Shown one piece after another: positions 33,372 to 45,668 of a stretch of DNA of 64,000 nucleotides (the stretch's first letter is position 1; each line of letters begins with the position of its first letter). Source of the DNA: Dryomyza anilis (Eukaryota > Arthropoda > Insecta > Diptera > Dryomyzidae); the NCBI GenBank assembly GCA_951804985.1, contig OX638133.1, positions 52,066,791-52,130,790 on the forward strand, written 5' to 3'. The notes below the pieces were generated by a model. That model did not search any database. It was not told where the DNA came from and saw nothing but the letters and a program-made list of their open reading frames with translations. A program made the position numbers and the translations under genes.

Positions 33372-33770
33372 TAATTCACAAAAAACACCCAATTTGTACC
33401 GACTGGACCTTGAGCACGTTAAGACAATATCTTAAAATAATTAAAAGAGGTCGTAAAACAAAAACAATTAATTGTTAACGCAGTGCACGGCGTTCAAAAT
33501 CTAAAGATTTTTTTGTATTTTTAAAAATAACAAAAAACCCATTTTTTATACAAAGTGCAGCCTAGGTATTTGATTCTGTGGAAACTCTGCAGCCTATACG
33601 TAGCAAATTGCTGCACGCAACAACAACTTTGGCAAAATCTTGAGTTGATGTATTTTAGCTTTTGGTTCTTTCTTCAATGCACATAATTCTTATTGTGTTT
33701 ATTGGAGAAGGAAAACTTAAGCGACTTGAAATGTAGAATCTGCAGAGAAAGATCGCTGATGAAGGGGCTT
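33372..33770 (-). repeat. Dispersed repeat R3, inverted partial copy
   Basis: Contains the reverse complement of the 17548-18100 unit: ACACCCAATTTGTACC, TTGAGCACGTTAAGACAATA, GAGGTCGTAAAAC, and the body words around GCTTTTGGTTCTTTCTTC. It stops near GATCGCTGATG, so the far terminal repeat is missing. Confidence 0.65.
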
Positions 33771-33785
33771 TTTTATTTTTTTTAT

Positions 33786-34515
33786 TTTAATTTTTTTATT
33801 TTTTTTATTTTAATTTTGAGATATATTAGACTGATATTAAATTTTGACGCATTTTGACGAAACGTGGCTATATATGTATAGAGGTGTCATATTTAACTAT
33901 TGATTAAGATATTTTTGGCTTGCATTTTTTTGTCTTTTTGATATATTTATTAATATTAGAATTGACGCCATTTTACACCATTGCACACTGGTCCAGAAAT
34001 CAATTCTAGCAAAATTTATTTTTTTTTATAGATAAAAACAATGTAAGTAGATTTTCTTATATTTAATATTTTAATTAAGAAGAAAAAATATATTTTGTAC
34101 AAAAAATTGTTGTAACACACAACTTTTTTGACGATGAATCTCAAACATAGTATAAAATAAAGAAAAATTCTCCATTAATTGAGAAGTTGTTGTCATTTAA
34201 ATTTTATTAATTGTACTATATATATAAACCCGTTATTAGTTTTTTGATAAAGAATAAGAGTTTCGGTAACTGATAAAAATATAAAAATTAATAAAATATT
34301 TTTATGTACTAATAATATTTATTCCCAATTTTTTTTTATTTGAATTTTGAGATGTATTATACTGACATTAAATTTTGACAATTTTGAAGAAACGGAGCTA
34401 TATACGTATTAGAGGTGTCATATTTGACTACTGATTAAGATATATTTGGCTTGCCTTTTTTTGCCTTTTTGATATATTTTTTAATTTTTAATATAATGAT
34501 GGTCCAGAAATAACA
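33786..34515 (+). repeat. Direct repeat of about 190-220 bp
   Basis: Two diverged copies (about 33786-34010 and 34325-34515), each with AATTTTGAGAT, TTAAATTTTGACA/G, GAGGTGTCATATTT, TGATTAAGATAT and TGGTCCAGAAAT. They are separated by ~310 bp of unrelated AT-rich DNA with no gene. Confidence 0.65.
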
Positions 34516-35190
34516 AAAACCAGTTGGGAAGGTTAGATCACATGTGAAATTTTAAAGTAGGTGTAATTATGATAGTTAGGATTATCAAAATTATAGTCGG
34601 TCTAAGCCGACTATAAATACCCTACACATATGTGTGGTTACCATTCAAAGTGATATATAGATCACCAGGGTATACGAATCCTGAAAATAACTACAAACAT
34701 TCAATCGTTGAAGAATTTCCATTCATTTGATACCCATATTTACAAATGGGTAGGTGTACCGAATTTCGATTTTTTTTTGTGAACCACAAGTCTTTTCGCC
34801 GGAAAACATTATTATCATGTATTTGAGCATGATGTCAATATATATTTGACCAAAAAAGTTTACCTAAGCACGTATACATAAAAATTGATCTTTATATGTA
34901 CATTTTATATGAGGTATTTGAACATAAGTGGTCGGATCATAGGTCACAATGGACCGATCTCGCCAATTTTTTCGCACATACAGCGTAGGTATATTAGTAA
35001 TCTAAGTTATAAGTAGTATGGATTTCAACAGACAGACAGACAGACGGACAGACGGACAGACGGACATCGCCTCAGGAGGTCATGCTGATCAAGAATATAT
35101 ATACTTTTCCATACCGGAGATGCTTCCTTCTGGGTGTTACAAACGGCGTACCAAACTGAATATACCCTTTCACTCTTAGTGTAGGGTATA
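34512..35190 (-). mobile_element. Repeat R1, copy 2 (inverted)
   Basis: Reverse-complement copy of 3499-4148 bounded by ATACCCTACAC (34618) and GTGTAGGGTATA (35190), with a GACAGACAGACGG microsatellite core. Shared sequence continues outward to CCAGTTGGGAAGG at 34512, showing that the family is longer than its apparent TIRs. The terminal 110 bp from 35081 are included in the 2992-bp tandem duplication. Confidence 0.75.
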
Positions 35191-35798
35191 AAAATTATAT
35201 TGAAACGACATTAGCTATGTATTAGTTTGTTACTCATTTTTTAACCCTCATGTCTCACACCTTAGAATTATTTATTAGGGTAAAAAATAAGCTTTGCAAA
35301 TTATTTTTAAATATTAACAACGCGAACACGTACTTGTCCGGACACTGAAAACATAGCAATGTACTAAATTCAGAATTGTACTGGATGGTGAAATTTTGAC
35401 CATTCCGAAATTTATTTTTGAGTAAGCAATCTTCGTAAAATCTTCGCGAAAAAAATCTGTGAATGATATATTTTATAGGGTGGGAAGTGGGCGGTGGGTG
35501 GAGTGGGTGTGTACAAAATAATACGTATTGAAGTCTTAAATATATATTAAACTACATTTAGTACCAATTGTAAAACAGATGTAGACAGTATTAACTTTGA
35601 TACAGTATAACTATATTCTGAACCACTGTGCATTGTATTCACTTAATTGTTATGAATAAATGGAGCGTAATGAAAAAGTACTACATTTTTTCTTTTTTTT
35701 TTAGTAGCCAAATGTCTGTTGTAAATTATGATGATTACTAGAGAGATTGTACTTTATTCCTATTCGCAGAAAATATCAAACACTAATTTTAACACTTC

Positions 35799-36152
35799 TG
35801 TAAACTTCGTTTTACTCTATTTTATTTTAAATGACAAACTTTTTGCAGCTTTTAATTTAAATTCTGTACAATTCAGTTTTATTCAAAAATATTCAAATTA
35901 AAACAAGCTTTAAAAATAATGTGTGCTATCATCGCGCTGGTTGAAATCGGTCTGCCCTCTTAAAGTAGTTGAAGCTAATAATTACATTTTCGTTTTTAGC
36001 TAAATGCTCTCAATATTTTTTTGTACATATAACTACATACACGAAGTGTGTGAGTACATGATACTAACAATTTGCAGTCACATTTATAATTTATACTTAA
36101 AAACTTTACTTTATAATAAAAAAATACAAATAATCAAAAAACGGCAGCAACA
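35799..36152 (-). repeat. BEL 3' LTR
   Basis: 354 bp, matching the 5' LTR at 45272-45642 with small indels. On the minus strand it is preceded by the polypurine tract CAAGGAGGGGAC. A duplicate lies at 38791-39144 in the second tandem unit. Confidence 0.85.
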
Positions 36153-36169
36153 GTCCCCTCCTTGTAAGT

Positions 36170-37338
36170 GAGTGCAGTAATCGCGACATACTGTTTTTGT
36201 CGATGTCGAGTATAGCTATCTTCTTAGCGGGTCGCTGTATTATTCCAGTTTTGGCCAGCAATTTCTAGGTAAATTTTCATCTGCTATCACGACTATGTCA
36301 CCAACAACTACAGGCGGTAATTTGTTGAATACATTTCTAGCCAGAGTTGGCACGTACTCCTTCAACCATCGTTTGCCAGAAACGATCTGCAAATAATTGT
36401 GTTTGTCGCTAACGCTGCCGCAAGTCTAAGCCGTCGTTGAAGATGGGTTTGTAACCGCTCGTCGATCCCAAGAGCAGGTGGTTCGGGGTGATGGCTTCTA
36501 ATCGGCAGTCTCTAAAGATACGAAAGTTAGTGGGGGAGAATTAAATATGAATTCGATCTCCCACTACGCGCTGCGTATTGTTTATCGTTCATCTCCGGGC
36601 ACATGTTTTTTTAAGATGGTCTTCACTGACCTTACGAGCCGTTCCCAGGCGCCGCACATGTGCGGTGCTGTTAGAGGATTAAATTGCAATTTTGTTGTTT
36701 CGAATTTCGCGCAAATCTTGGAGTAATCGATGAGATCTAATTCGTTTTACAGTAATTTCGCGCTAGCTGTAAAATTCGTTCCGTTGTCGGTATATATTTC
36801 TCGAGGGGTTCTCCTTCTTGACGTAAAATTACGAATACACATTACACATGAACCAGTATCTACTGTGTGCTATTTCAATATGCACTGCGCGCACGGTTAG
36901 ACATGTGAATAATACACTCCATCTCTTTTCACGTCTCCTACCGACAGCCACGTTAAGCGGTCCGACGTAATCGATTCCAACGAAGGTGAACGGTCGTTTG
37001 AAGCTAGCAAGTCTCGCCGCTGGTAATAAAGCCATTTGAGGTGTCTACAGTGCGGCAGAGCTGTTCTTACAGCGCTGGCATAAACGGCGTATTGTTTTAT
37101 ACAAGACCCTTAGTCGTGCTATGCAGTACTGGTTTCTGATATTATTAATAGTCGTTTCGTGCGATATATGATGAGAGCTCTCATAAAAGAATCTTACTAT
37201 CAAAAAAGTCACGTGCTGTTTATTAAGCAGTATTACGACATCTGCCTTATTAAGGTACTCTGCCCTGCTTCGAACTCTCAGAAGACCGTTCGCATCTACG
37301 TACATGTTTAAAGATATTAGTTTACTGTTTTTCTTCAA
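36170..37338 (-). pseudogene. BEL integrase, tandem copy 1
   Basis: 37338-37045 is the zinc-binding region (YVDANGLLRVRSRAEYL, ESSHHISHETTINNIRNQY, LCQRCKNSS). 37035-36829 opens the catalytic core (RPFTFVGIDYVGPLNVAVG, VLFTCLTVRAVHIEIAHS). In other frames follow DNGTNFT (about 36780), PHMCGAWERLVRSVK with the catalytic Glu (about 36650) and a C-terminal WLKEYVPTLARNVFNKLP block (about 36370). Frameshifts break it at several points. The BEL/Pao type is clear from the DYVGP and CGAWERL motifs. Confidence 0.85.
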
Positions 37339-37445
37339 AAAAATCGCTTTGATGAGCCTGTTGAACCAATATTCATTTCGATTTCTGAATCATTGCGAAT
37401 GATACATCACGTGGGCGCGGATCCGATTCGTTTGCCGCTTTGAGC

Positions 37446-38072
37446 CTATCTAAATATAGTAAAAATGTTGCTATAGCACGATACAGTCGCTTCCAATCGG
37501 AGAATTTTCAATATTGTTGTTGAAACCATTTTATCGATATACATAACGTGATGCCTGAGCTCGGTTGCATTAGACTCGCCTAAATTGTCGCATTTTAGCC
37601 ACGTACTCACGTCGTTTAACAAGAATGCTGGTCCTGAAAACCATGTGCCGGCGTCCCAATGTGGTCGAACCTTAGTGGCGAAGCCAGCATCGTTTTCTTT
37701 TGATTGCACCCAGTTCCATTGGGATATGTTTGTAGTTTCTAAAACTTTACCTACGCGGTGCATTACAAATTGTTGAAAGTTTCTTGGGTCCATGCTTAGC
37801 CACTGCAGCACCGTTTATGACCAGTAGTATTGCGAATTAACAGGAATACGTCGATTGTTGAGTATTTTGTTGGCTGGCCTGACGCCGATGACAGCAGCCT
37901 GAAGTTCCAGCCGAGGGATTGAGAGTGGCTTAAGCGGCGCGACTTTTGACTTTGCAGCGACGACGGTGACCATGATTCGATCGGTGAATTGTGCTCGTAA
38001 GTAGCACACGGCTGCGTACGCGAGTTCTCCAGCGTCTTTGAAGGTGTGTAGTTGGATGTCAGTTGCTTCTTT
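37446..38072 (-). pseudogene. BEL RNase H region, tandem copy 1
   Basis: Frames give LHTFKDAGELAYAAVCYLRA and VAAKSKVAPLKPLSIPRLEL (38072-37815), then FQQFVMHRVGKVLETTNISQ and WNWVQSKENDAGFATK (37811-37446). These are the RNase H domain and the following conserved segment of BEL/Pao pol. A stop separates the two parts. Confidence 0.85.
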
Positions 38073-38790
38073 CATGCTGATCAAGAATATATATACTTTT
38101 CCATACCGGAGATGCTTCCTTCTGGGTGTTACAAACGGCGTACCAAACTGAATATACCCTTTCACTCTTAGTGTAGGGTATAAAAATTATATTGAAACGA
38201 CATTAGCTATGTATTAGTTTGTTACTCATTTTTTAACCCTCATGTCTCACACCTTAGAATTATTTATTAGGGTAAAAAATAAGCTTTGCAAATTATTTTT
38301 AAATATTAACAACGCGAACACGTACTTGTCCGGACACTGAAAACATAGCAATGTACTAAATTCAGAATTGTACTGGATGGTGAAATTTTGACCATTCCGA
38401 AATTTATTTTTGAGTAAGCAATCTTCGTAAAATCTTCGCGAAAAAAATCTGTGAATGATATATTTTATAGGGTGGGAAGTGGGCGGTGGGTGGAGTGGGT
38501 GTGTACAAAATAATACGTATTGAAGTCTTAAATATATATTAAACTACATTTAGTACCAATTGTAAAACAGATGTAGACAGTATTAACTTTGATACAGTAT
38601 AACTATATTCTGAACCACTGTGCATTGTATTCACTTAATTGTTATGAATAAATGGAGCGTAATGAAAAAGTACTACATTTTTTCTTTTTTTTTTAGTAGC
38701 CAAATGTCTGTTGTAAATTATGATGATTACTAGAGAGATTGTACTTTATTCCTATTCGCAGAAAATATCAAACACTAATTTTAACACTTC

Positions 38791-39144
38791 TGTAAACTTC
38801 GTTTTACTCTATTTTATTTTAAATGACAAACTTTTTGCAGCTTTTAATTTAAATTCTGTACAATTCAGTTTTATTCAAAAATATTCAAATTAAAACAAGC
38901 TTTAAAAATAATGTGTGCTATCATCGCGCTGGTTGAAATCGGTCTGCCCTCTTAAAGTAGTTGAAGCTAATAATTACATTTTCGTTTTTAGCTAAATGCT
39001 CTCAATATTTTTTTGTACATATAACTACATACACGAAGTGTGTGAGTACATGATACTAACAATTTGCAGTCACATTTATAATTTATACTTAAAAACTTTA
39101 CTTTATAATAAAAAAATACAAATAATCAAAAAACGGCAGCAACA
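38791..39144 (-). repeat. BEL 3' LTR, duplicated copy
   Basis: Exact-position counterpart, offset by 2992, of the LTR at 35799-36152. It is internal to the rearranged element and is not an additional insertion. Confidence 0.85.
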
Positions 39145-39161
39145 GTCCCCTCCTTGTAAGT

Positions 39162-40330
39162 GAGTGCAGTAATCGCGACATACTGTTTTTGTCGATGTCG
39201 AGTATAGCTATCTTCTTAGCGGGTCGCTGTATTATTCCAGTTTTGGCCAGCAATTTCTAGGTAAATTTTCATCTGCTATCACGACTATGTCACCAACAAC
39301 TACAGGCGGTAATTTGTTGAATACATTTCTAGCCAGAGTTGGCACGTACTCCTTCAACCATCGTTTGCCAGAAACGATCTGCAAATAATTGTGTTTGTCG
39401 CTAACGCTGCCGCAAGTCTAAGCCGTCGTTGAAGATGGGTTTGTAACCGCTCGTCGATCCCAAGAGCAGGTGGTTCGGGGTGATGGCTTCTAATCGGCAG
39501 TCTCTAAAGATACGAAAGTTAGTGGGGGAGAATTAAATATGAATTCGATCTCCCACTACGCGCTGCGTATTGTTTATCGTTCATCTCCGGGCACATGTTT
39601 TTTTAAGATGGTCTTCACTGACCTTACGAGCCGTTCCCAGGCGCCGCACATGTGCGGTGCTGTTAGAGGATTAAATTGCAATTTTGTTGTTTCGAATTTC
39701 GCGCAAATCTTGGAGTAATCGATGAGATCTAATTCGTTTTACAGTAATTTCGCGCTAGCTGTAAAATTCGTTCCGTTGTCGGTATATATTTCTCGAGGGG
39801 TTCTCCTTCTTGACGTAAAATTACGAATACACATTACACATGAACCAGTATCTACTGTGTGCTATTTCAATATGCACTGCGCGCACGGTTAGACATGTGA
39901 ATAATACACTCCATCTCTTTTCACGTCTCCTACCGACAGCCACGTTAAGCGGTCCGACGTAATCGATTCCAACGAAGGTGAACGGTCGTTTGAAGCTAGC
40001 AAGTCTCGCCGCTGGTAATAAAGCCATTTGAGGTGTCTACAGTGCGGCAGAGCTGTTCTTACAGCGCTGGCATAAACGGCGTATTGTTTTATACAAGACC
40101 CTTAGTCGTGCTATGCAGTACTGGTTTCTGATATTATTAATAGTCGTTTCGTGCGATATATGATGAGAGCTCTCATGAAAGAATCTTACTATCAAAAAAG
40201 TCACGTGCTGTTTATTAAGCAGTATTACGACATCTGCCTTATTAAGGTACTCTGCCCTGCTTCGAACTCTCAGAAGACCGTTCGCATCTACGTACATGTT
40301 TAAAGATATTAGTTTACTGTTTTTCTTCAA
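39162..40330 (-). pseudogene. BEL integrase, tandem copy 2
   Basis: Same content and same frameshifts as 36170-37338, offset by 2992. The only coding difference seen is FYESSHH versus FHESSHH in the zinc-binding part. Shared disabling lesions show that the duplication happened after the element had decayed. Confidence 0.85.
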
Positions 40331-40437
40331 AAAAATCGCTTTGATGAGCCTGTTGAACCAATATTCATTTCGATTTCTGAATCATTGCGAATGATACATC
40401 ACGTGGGCGCGGATCCGATTCGTTTGCCGCTTTGAGC

Positions 40438-41067
40438 CTATCTAAATATAGTAAAAATGTTGCTATAGCACGATACAGTCGCTTCCAATCGGAGAATTTT
40501 CAATATTGTTGTTGAAACCATTTTATCGATATACATAACGTGATGCCTGAGCTCGGTTGCATTAGACTCGCCTAAATTGTCGCATTTTAGCCACGTACTC
40601 ACGTCGTTTAACAAGAATGCTGGTCCTGAAAACCATGTGCCGGCGTCCCAATGTGGTCGAACCTTAGTGGCGAAGCCAGCATCGTTTTCTTTTGATTGCA
40701 CCCAGTTCCATTGGGATATGTTTGTAGTTTCTAAAACTTTACCTACGCGGTGCATTACAAATTGTTGAAAGTTTCTTGGGTCCATGCTTAGCCACTGCAG
40801 CACCGTTTATGACCAGTAGTATTGCGAATTAACAGGAATACGTCGATTGTTGAGTATTTTGTTGGCTGGCCTGACGCCGATGACAGCAGCCTGAAGTTCC
40901 AGCCGAGGGATTGAGAGTGGCTTAAGCGGCGCGACTTTTGACTTTGCAGCGACGACGGTGACCATGATTCGATCGGTGAAATGTGCTCGTAAGTAGCACA
41001 CGGCTGCGTACGCGAGTTCTCCAGCGTCTTTGAAGGTGTGTAGTTGGATGTCAGTTGCTTCTTTCAT
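40438..41067 (-). pseudogene. BEL RNase H region, tandem copy 2
   Basis: Offset counterpart of 37446-38072, with one residue change seen (YLRAHFTDR versus YLRAQFTDR). Here the sequence continues past the unit end into the original upstream BEL pol sequence, so this is the copy joined to RT. Confidence 0.85.
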
Positions 41068-41410
41068 AAAAGGTACGTGGAATTTGTACAGATGAAATCA
41101 GTGGAACGACGGCTTTCCATTTATTCCATTTCCTCTTCGCTATCAACGCTGTCGATTAGGTCGTCGACGTAGTGGTGTTTTTGTATAGCCTCCACAACGC
41201 GAGGGTATTGACTTTTATATTTTTCTGCATTTTTATCGCTAACATAATGCGCGATTTGTTGGCGCATAACAAATTCCGAACGTTAATGCGCGCATTACGT
41301 TCGTGAATTGTGAATTTCATTGTCTTTTCCACCAATGAAATCTTGAACGTGCATGTCGCTGTCTCTTACATGAATTTGATGAAACATTTGGGCTATGGCA
41401 CCACAGATCG

Positions 41411-41916
41411 CTATTTGTCCGACGCTAAAACCAAGCAGTCGACAAGCAAGTTAAGCAGTTCTGGGCCCGTAAGTAGGAAGTCGTTTAGATAAGTGCCGCT
41501 AGTGGTTGCTGCCGCGTCCCATACCAGACGTACCTTTTCAGGTTTGTTAGGGTTTAGCGTAACGAAGATCGGTAGGTACCAAATTAAACTTGAATTTTTA
41601 GTGATTTCATCACTTGTGAGTTTTCTAGCGTATCCCTTTGTAATCAAATTGTCGACTTGATTCTGCAGTGTGCTTTTTTATGCTGGATTCCTGCTAATTT
41701 GTTTTATTAAGACACATCAATCGTCTGAACGCCGTCATGTAGCTATCGGGCAGTGTAATTTGAATATTTCGCAAAGGAGTACAACTACGAAACGACCGTT
41801 AATCTGCTTACACGTTGAATCTAAAATCTGCAAAGCCTTTTTGTCGTCCTCTGACGTTAAACATTTTGTTGTTGATGCTTCAAGATTAAAGGACGTTTTT
41901 ACTTCATCGTGTAGCT
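41411..41916 (-). pseudogene. BEL reverse transcriptase, N-terminal part
   Basis: 41647-41411 reads GYARKLTSDEITKNSSLIWY, NPNKPEKVRLVWDAAATTSG, YLNDFLLTGPELLNLL, the start of BEL/Pao RT. 41916-41735 is the segment before RT (LDSTCKQINGRFVVVLL). Downstream to 41070 only scattered short matches remain, and the YxDD core was not found. Upstream, the frame is cut by the hAT insertion at 41917. Confidence 0.85.
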
Positions 41917-43534
41917 TAGGGATGCCCAATTCGCCTGCCCGCGGCTGACTGCACGGGCAATCGAGTGCTAGACGAGGGGTATCTACGGGCAGAAGTGAGC
42001 GGGGATTGCAACGCAGAAATAAGCGGGGGATTTTAGTGTTGCATTTTTAGAAATTCCGGGAAATTTAAATGTCTATTTAAGTGTTTAATTATTTGAGATT
42101 GATTTTAACGGACCCATTAATATTGCTTATTATTCTGAATTACTAAAATATACAAATTTTATCATTTTAAATAATTATAATTTTTTTCTCATAACATTTA
42201 TATAATTTTCGCATGCAAAAACAAAATTTAATTATTTGTTATTATTTTGTAAAATGTGTTGGGATATAAAATGTGTGTCTAAAGTGATTAAAATCTTAAA
42301 CTTAACTAAATTTTAAAATAATTATTTATTTTACATTTCTGCCCTATTTTACTTAAGAAATGATGCAACACTGAAGAGAGTGAGAGTGCGGTGAGAGTAC
42401 GGTGTAACAAAGTAAAAGAAAACCTGACAAAAAAATAATTCGTGGTTTTGGAAAAAAAAATGTACATAAACAAATACTGTATTTAGTAAAAATTTATAAT
42501 TTTTGATAATACCAATGTTATATGTACTTATTCCGTTCATAAAACAAGGCAAGTGGATAAAAAATGATATTGCAAAAGTTTCAAGCAAATTATTAATTGA
42601 GGTTTTTTAATTAACAATGTTTATTATACTATACCTTAATCATTCTTATATAAAGTATACAATAATGTATAACTAGATAAATATTTAAATCAAACTTAAA
42701 ATACTATGTTCCACTGTGTGCAGTCGACTTCAATTCTACGCATGTAACCCCAGTACGAAATATAAATTGTTGGCCATTTCTTAATTGACTTTATTTTCCT
42801 ACATTTAATTAAACAACTCATGATTTACATGTATCTAATAAAAAACAACATTAACATTATATTTTTAGCGGTACTAGAAGTATTTTTAAACTGTTCAATT
42901 GTGAATGTAAACAAACATCTAATTTTTTTCTTTTAATTAAGCAGAAAAATAAAAAAAAGTAACATTATATGTAAAAATTTTGTAATAATTTTATTTCCGA
43001 TTTTAAAACAATTTAGTCAAAAATTCTATGTCACAATTTCTACTGGGTTATTTGCTACAAATGACTGTTTTTGCGATAAATAGTTGGGATTTATTTAATC
43101 ATATAATTCATTATAATAATTCATACAACATCATACGAATAATGTTGTATGATAAATATATATAAATATATGATATATATATAGTTTCAAAATATGTATT
43201 TTTAAAATGAGTGCATTTGCTTAATATATGGTTTATTAAATTTATAATATTGCCTTTCTAGATAAAACCAACTATCTCTATTGTACATTCCTCGAAGTAC
43301 ATGTATTCTTGTTTTCTCGATAAAATTAACAAACAACAATTAATATTTCCACTCAACTTCAAACATTTTAATTTTCAGTCTACTTTTTGGGAAACGGAGG
43401 CAGCGTGATCGACTGAGAGTTTTTGCAGTTCAACCGAACTTATATTCGTTGTGCTCGCTCAAACTCTAACAATCCTCTCACCCTTTCCGCTTCACCGTTG
43501 TTCCCCTCACCAAGCACCTCGTTGGGCATCCCTA
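41917..43534. mobile_element. Non-autonomous hAT-type transposon inside BEL pol
   Basis: The terminal inverted repeat is TAGGGATGCCCAA at both ends (41917-41929 and, inverted, 43522-43534). Flanking 8-mers are GTGTAGCT (41909-41916) and TTGTAGCT (43535-43542), a 7-of-8 match, as expected for an 8-bp hAT target duplication. The termini fit the hAT pattern (C/T)AGGGxTG. The 1.6-kb interior is AT-rich with no transposase. BEL coding sequence lies on both sides. Confidence 0.85.
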
Positions 43535-43624
43535 TTGTAGCTGATCGTAACGTTTGGAGCACTCACAAGTATGAACGTTAACGTGATGAATCTGCTAGCT
43601 GGTGGAATCGTTGCCTTGTAAGGT

Positions 43625-43855
43625 TCACCCTAGGCGAGGCTTTGATGCGATAGGCTGTCGTCGTGATCCCTCACGTATTTTCATGGGTACCGCGAGATGC
43701 CAGTTGTCGGCACCAATCAGCAAACAAGGTTTCGCGTTCTCGTAAGATTGTAGGAGTAGACACGTCAGAAACGGATATTTTTCAATTATTCGAATGTTTA
43801 ACGTTGGCTTTGGTAACCCTAAGTATTCTACCGATTGAACATTTTCCTTCTCCAT
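43625..43855 (-). pseudogene. BEL protease-region fragment
   Basis: The frame ends CLLIGADNWHLAVPMKIREG and RQPIASKPRLG, matching the conserved 'LIGxDNWxL...PIASxTxLG' region of BEL/Pao polyproteins at the end of the protease segment. Flanking parts of the protease are not readable in one frame. Confidence 0.75.
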
Positions 43856-43895
43856 TTGAATGTTGGCGACGTTCAGCGAACGGATGCTCTCGAGC

Positions 43896-44180
43896 TCAGT
43901 GCGCGTGATATGTTTGTGTAGAGAAATTGTCGACGCGCGTGTGTGTGTTCATCGATGCGCCTTTTGTATTAAACGTTGCTGGTACCACAGAGCTGGCTGC
44001 GTCTGCAATCTGAAATAACCAATCGCTAAATGCCTTGATGATAGGGATTCCATCCAGTTTTGTATACATAGCCCAATTTAGTTTATATTGGTTGGACAGT
44101 TTGTCCATTAGTTCTTTAACCAGCATTGGGTTATTCATCCATTTTGCAAACCACCATTGTTGAACAAATATTTCGGACAC
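43896..44180 (-). pseudogene. BEL gag, central/C-terminal fragment
   Basis: LVKELMDKLSNQYKLNWAMY and the following FSDWLFQIADAASSV correspond to the conserved 'LVxELIxKLPxxxKLxWA...FxxW' block of BEL/Pao gag. It is separated by broken sequence from the N-terminal gag at 44607-45235. Confidence 0.75.
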
Positions 44181-44606
44181 AATCGAATAAGGTTCTCGGA
44201 ATAAGGTTCCCGCCTGCCAGGGCGGTGCTATTCTCGAAGTTGCTTATAAACAGCAGCCAGCTTCAAGATCGTTGAAGTGTGGAAGTTCCTTTCGAATTGC
44301 TTGCCTTGCTGCTAGCTGGTCTGTTGTCGGACGTGCCGTAAATGCGAAACTATTTGTTGTTTGTTGAAAATTGTCGCGCGGCGCTGCGCAGTCAGCCTGA
44401 TTGAATTCTGACTCTCTCGTCACTAGCGGCCATTGTTGTCTTATAGGTTGAATTAGAAAAGGGGAATGTCATGGGATCAGGCTGGTTCGCATACATGTTG
44501 CGTATACATGTTTCGGAGACATTTTGCTGTGGTAGAAATGTTGCCGATGAGAATGTTGCGTTGTATGATGTCGACTTCGTCGCTGAAGAAACTACTTGCG
44601 GCTGCG

Positions 44607-45235
<629 letters not shown>

Positions 45236-45271
45236 TGCGTGATTTTAAAATAAAAATTATTTTTAAATATT

Positions 45272-45642
45272 TGTAAACTTCGTTTTACTCTATTTTATTT
45301 TAAATGTCAAAATGTTTGCAGCTTTTAATTTAAATTCTGTACAATTCAGTTTTATTCAAAAATATTCAAATTAAAGCAAGCTTTAAAACTAATTTGTGCT
45401 ATCTATCACCGCGCTGTTTGAAATCGGTCTGCCCTCTTAAAGTAGTTGAAGCTAATAATTACATTTTCGTTTTCAGCTAAATGCTCTCAATATTTTGTGT
45501 ACATATAACTACATACACAAAGTGTGTGAGTACATGAAACTAACAATTTGTATGTAGACTATTGCAGTTACATTTATAATTTATACTTGAAAACTTTACT
45601 TTATAATAAAAAAATACAAATAATCATAAAACGGCGGCAACA
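45272..45642 (-). repeat. BEL 5' LTR
   Basis: 371 bp. On the minus strand it begins TGTTGCCGCCGTTTTATG and ends GAAGTTTACA. It is collinear with the 3' LTR but has several indels (for example an extra GTATGTAGACTATT-type stretch), showing that the insertion is not recent. Confidence 0.85.
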
Positions 45643-45668
45643 ACTTGTTTTAATTTTAATTTCGTAGA

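Larger units (their letters stand above)
35081..41064. repeat. Tandem duplication, two units of 2992 bp
   Basis: 35081-38072 and 38073-41064 are almost identical: the few differences seen include A/G at 37186/40178 and T/A at 37989/40981. Each unit contains the end of an R1 repeat, ~600 bp of flank, the BEL 3' LTR and the BEL integrase and RNase H region. The unit junctions share only the trinucleotide CAT (35081, 38073 and 41065), a microhomology breakpoint rather than LTR recombination. Confidence 0.9.

Noticed and set aside
42349..42588. 79-codon Phe-rich minus frame in the hAT element
   Set aside because: AT-rich composition effect; no hAT transposase motif (no dimerisation or catalytic block).
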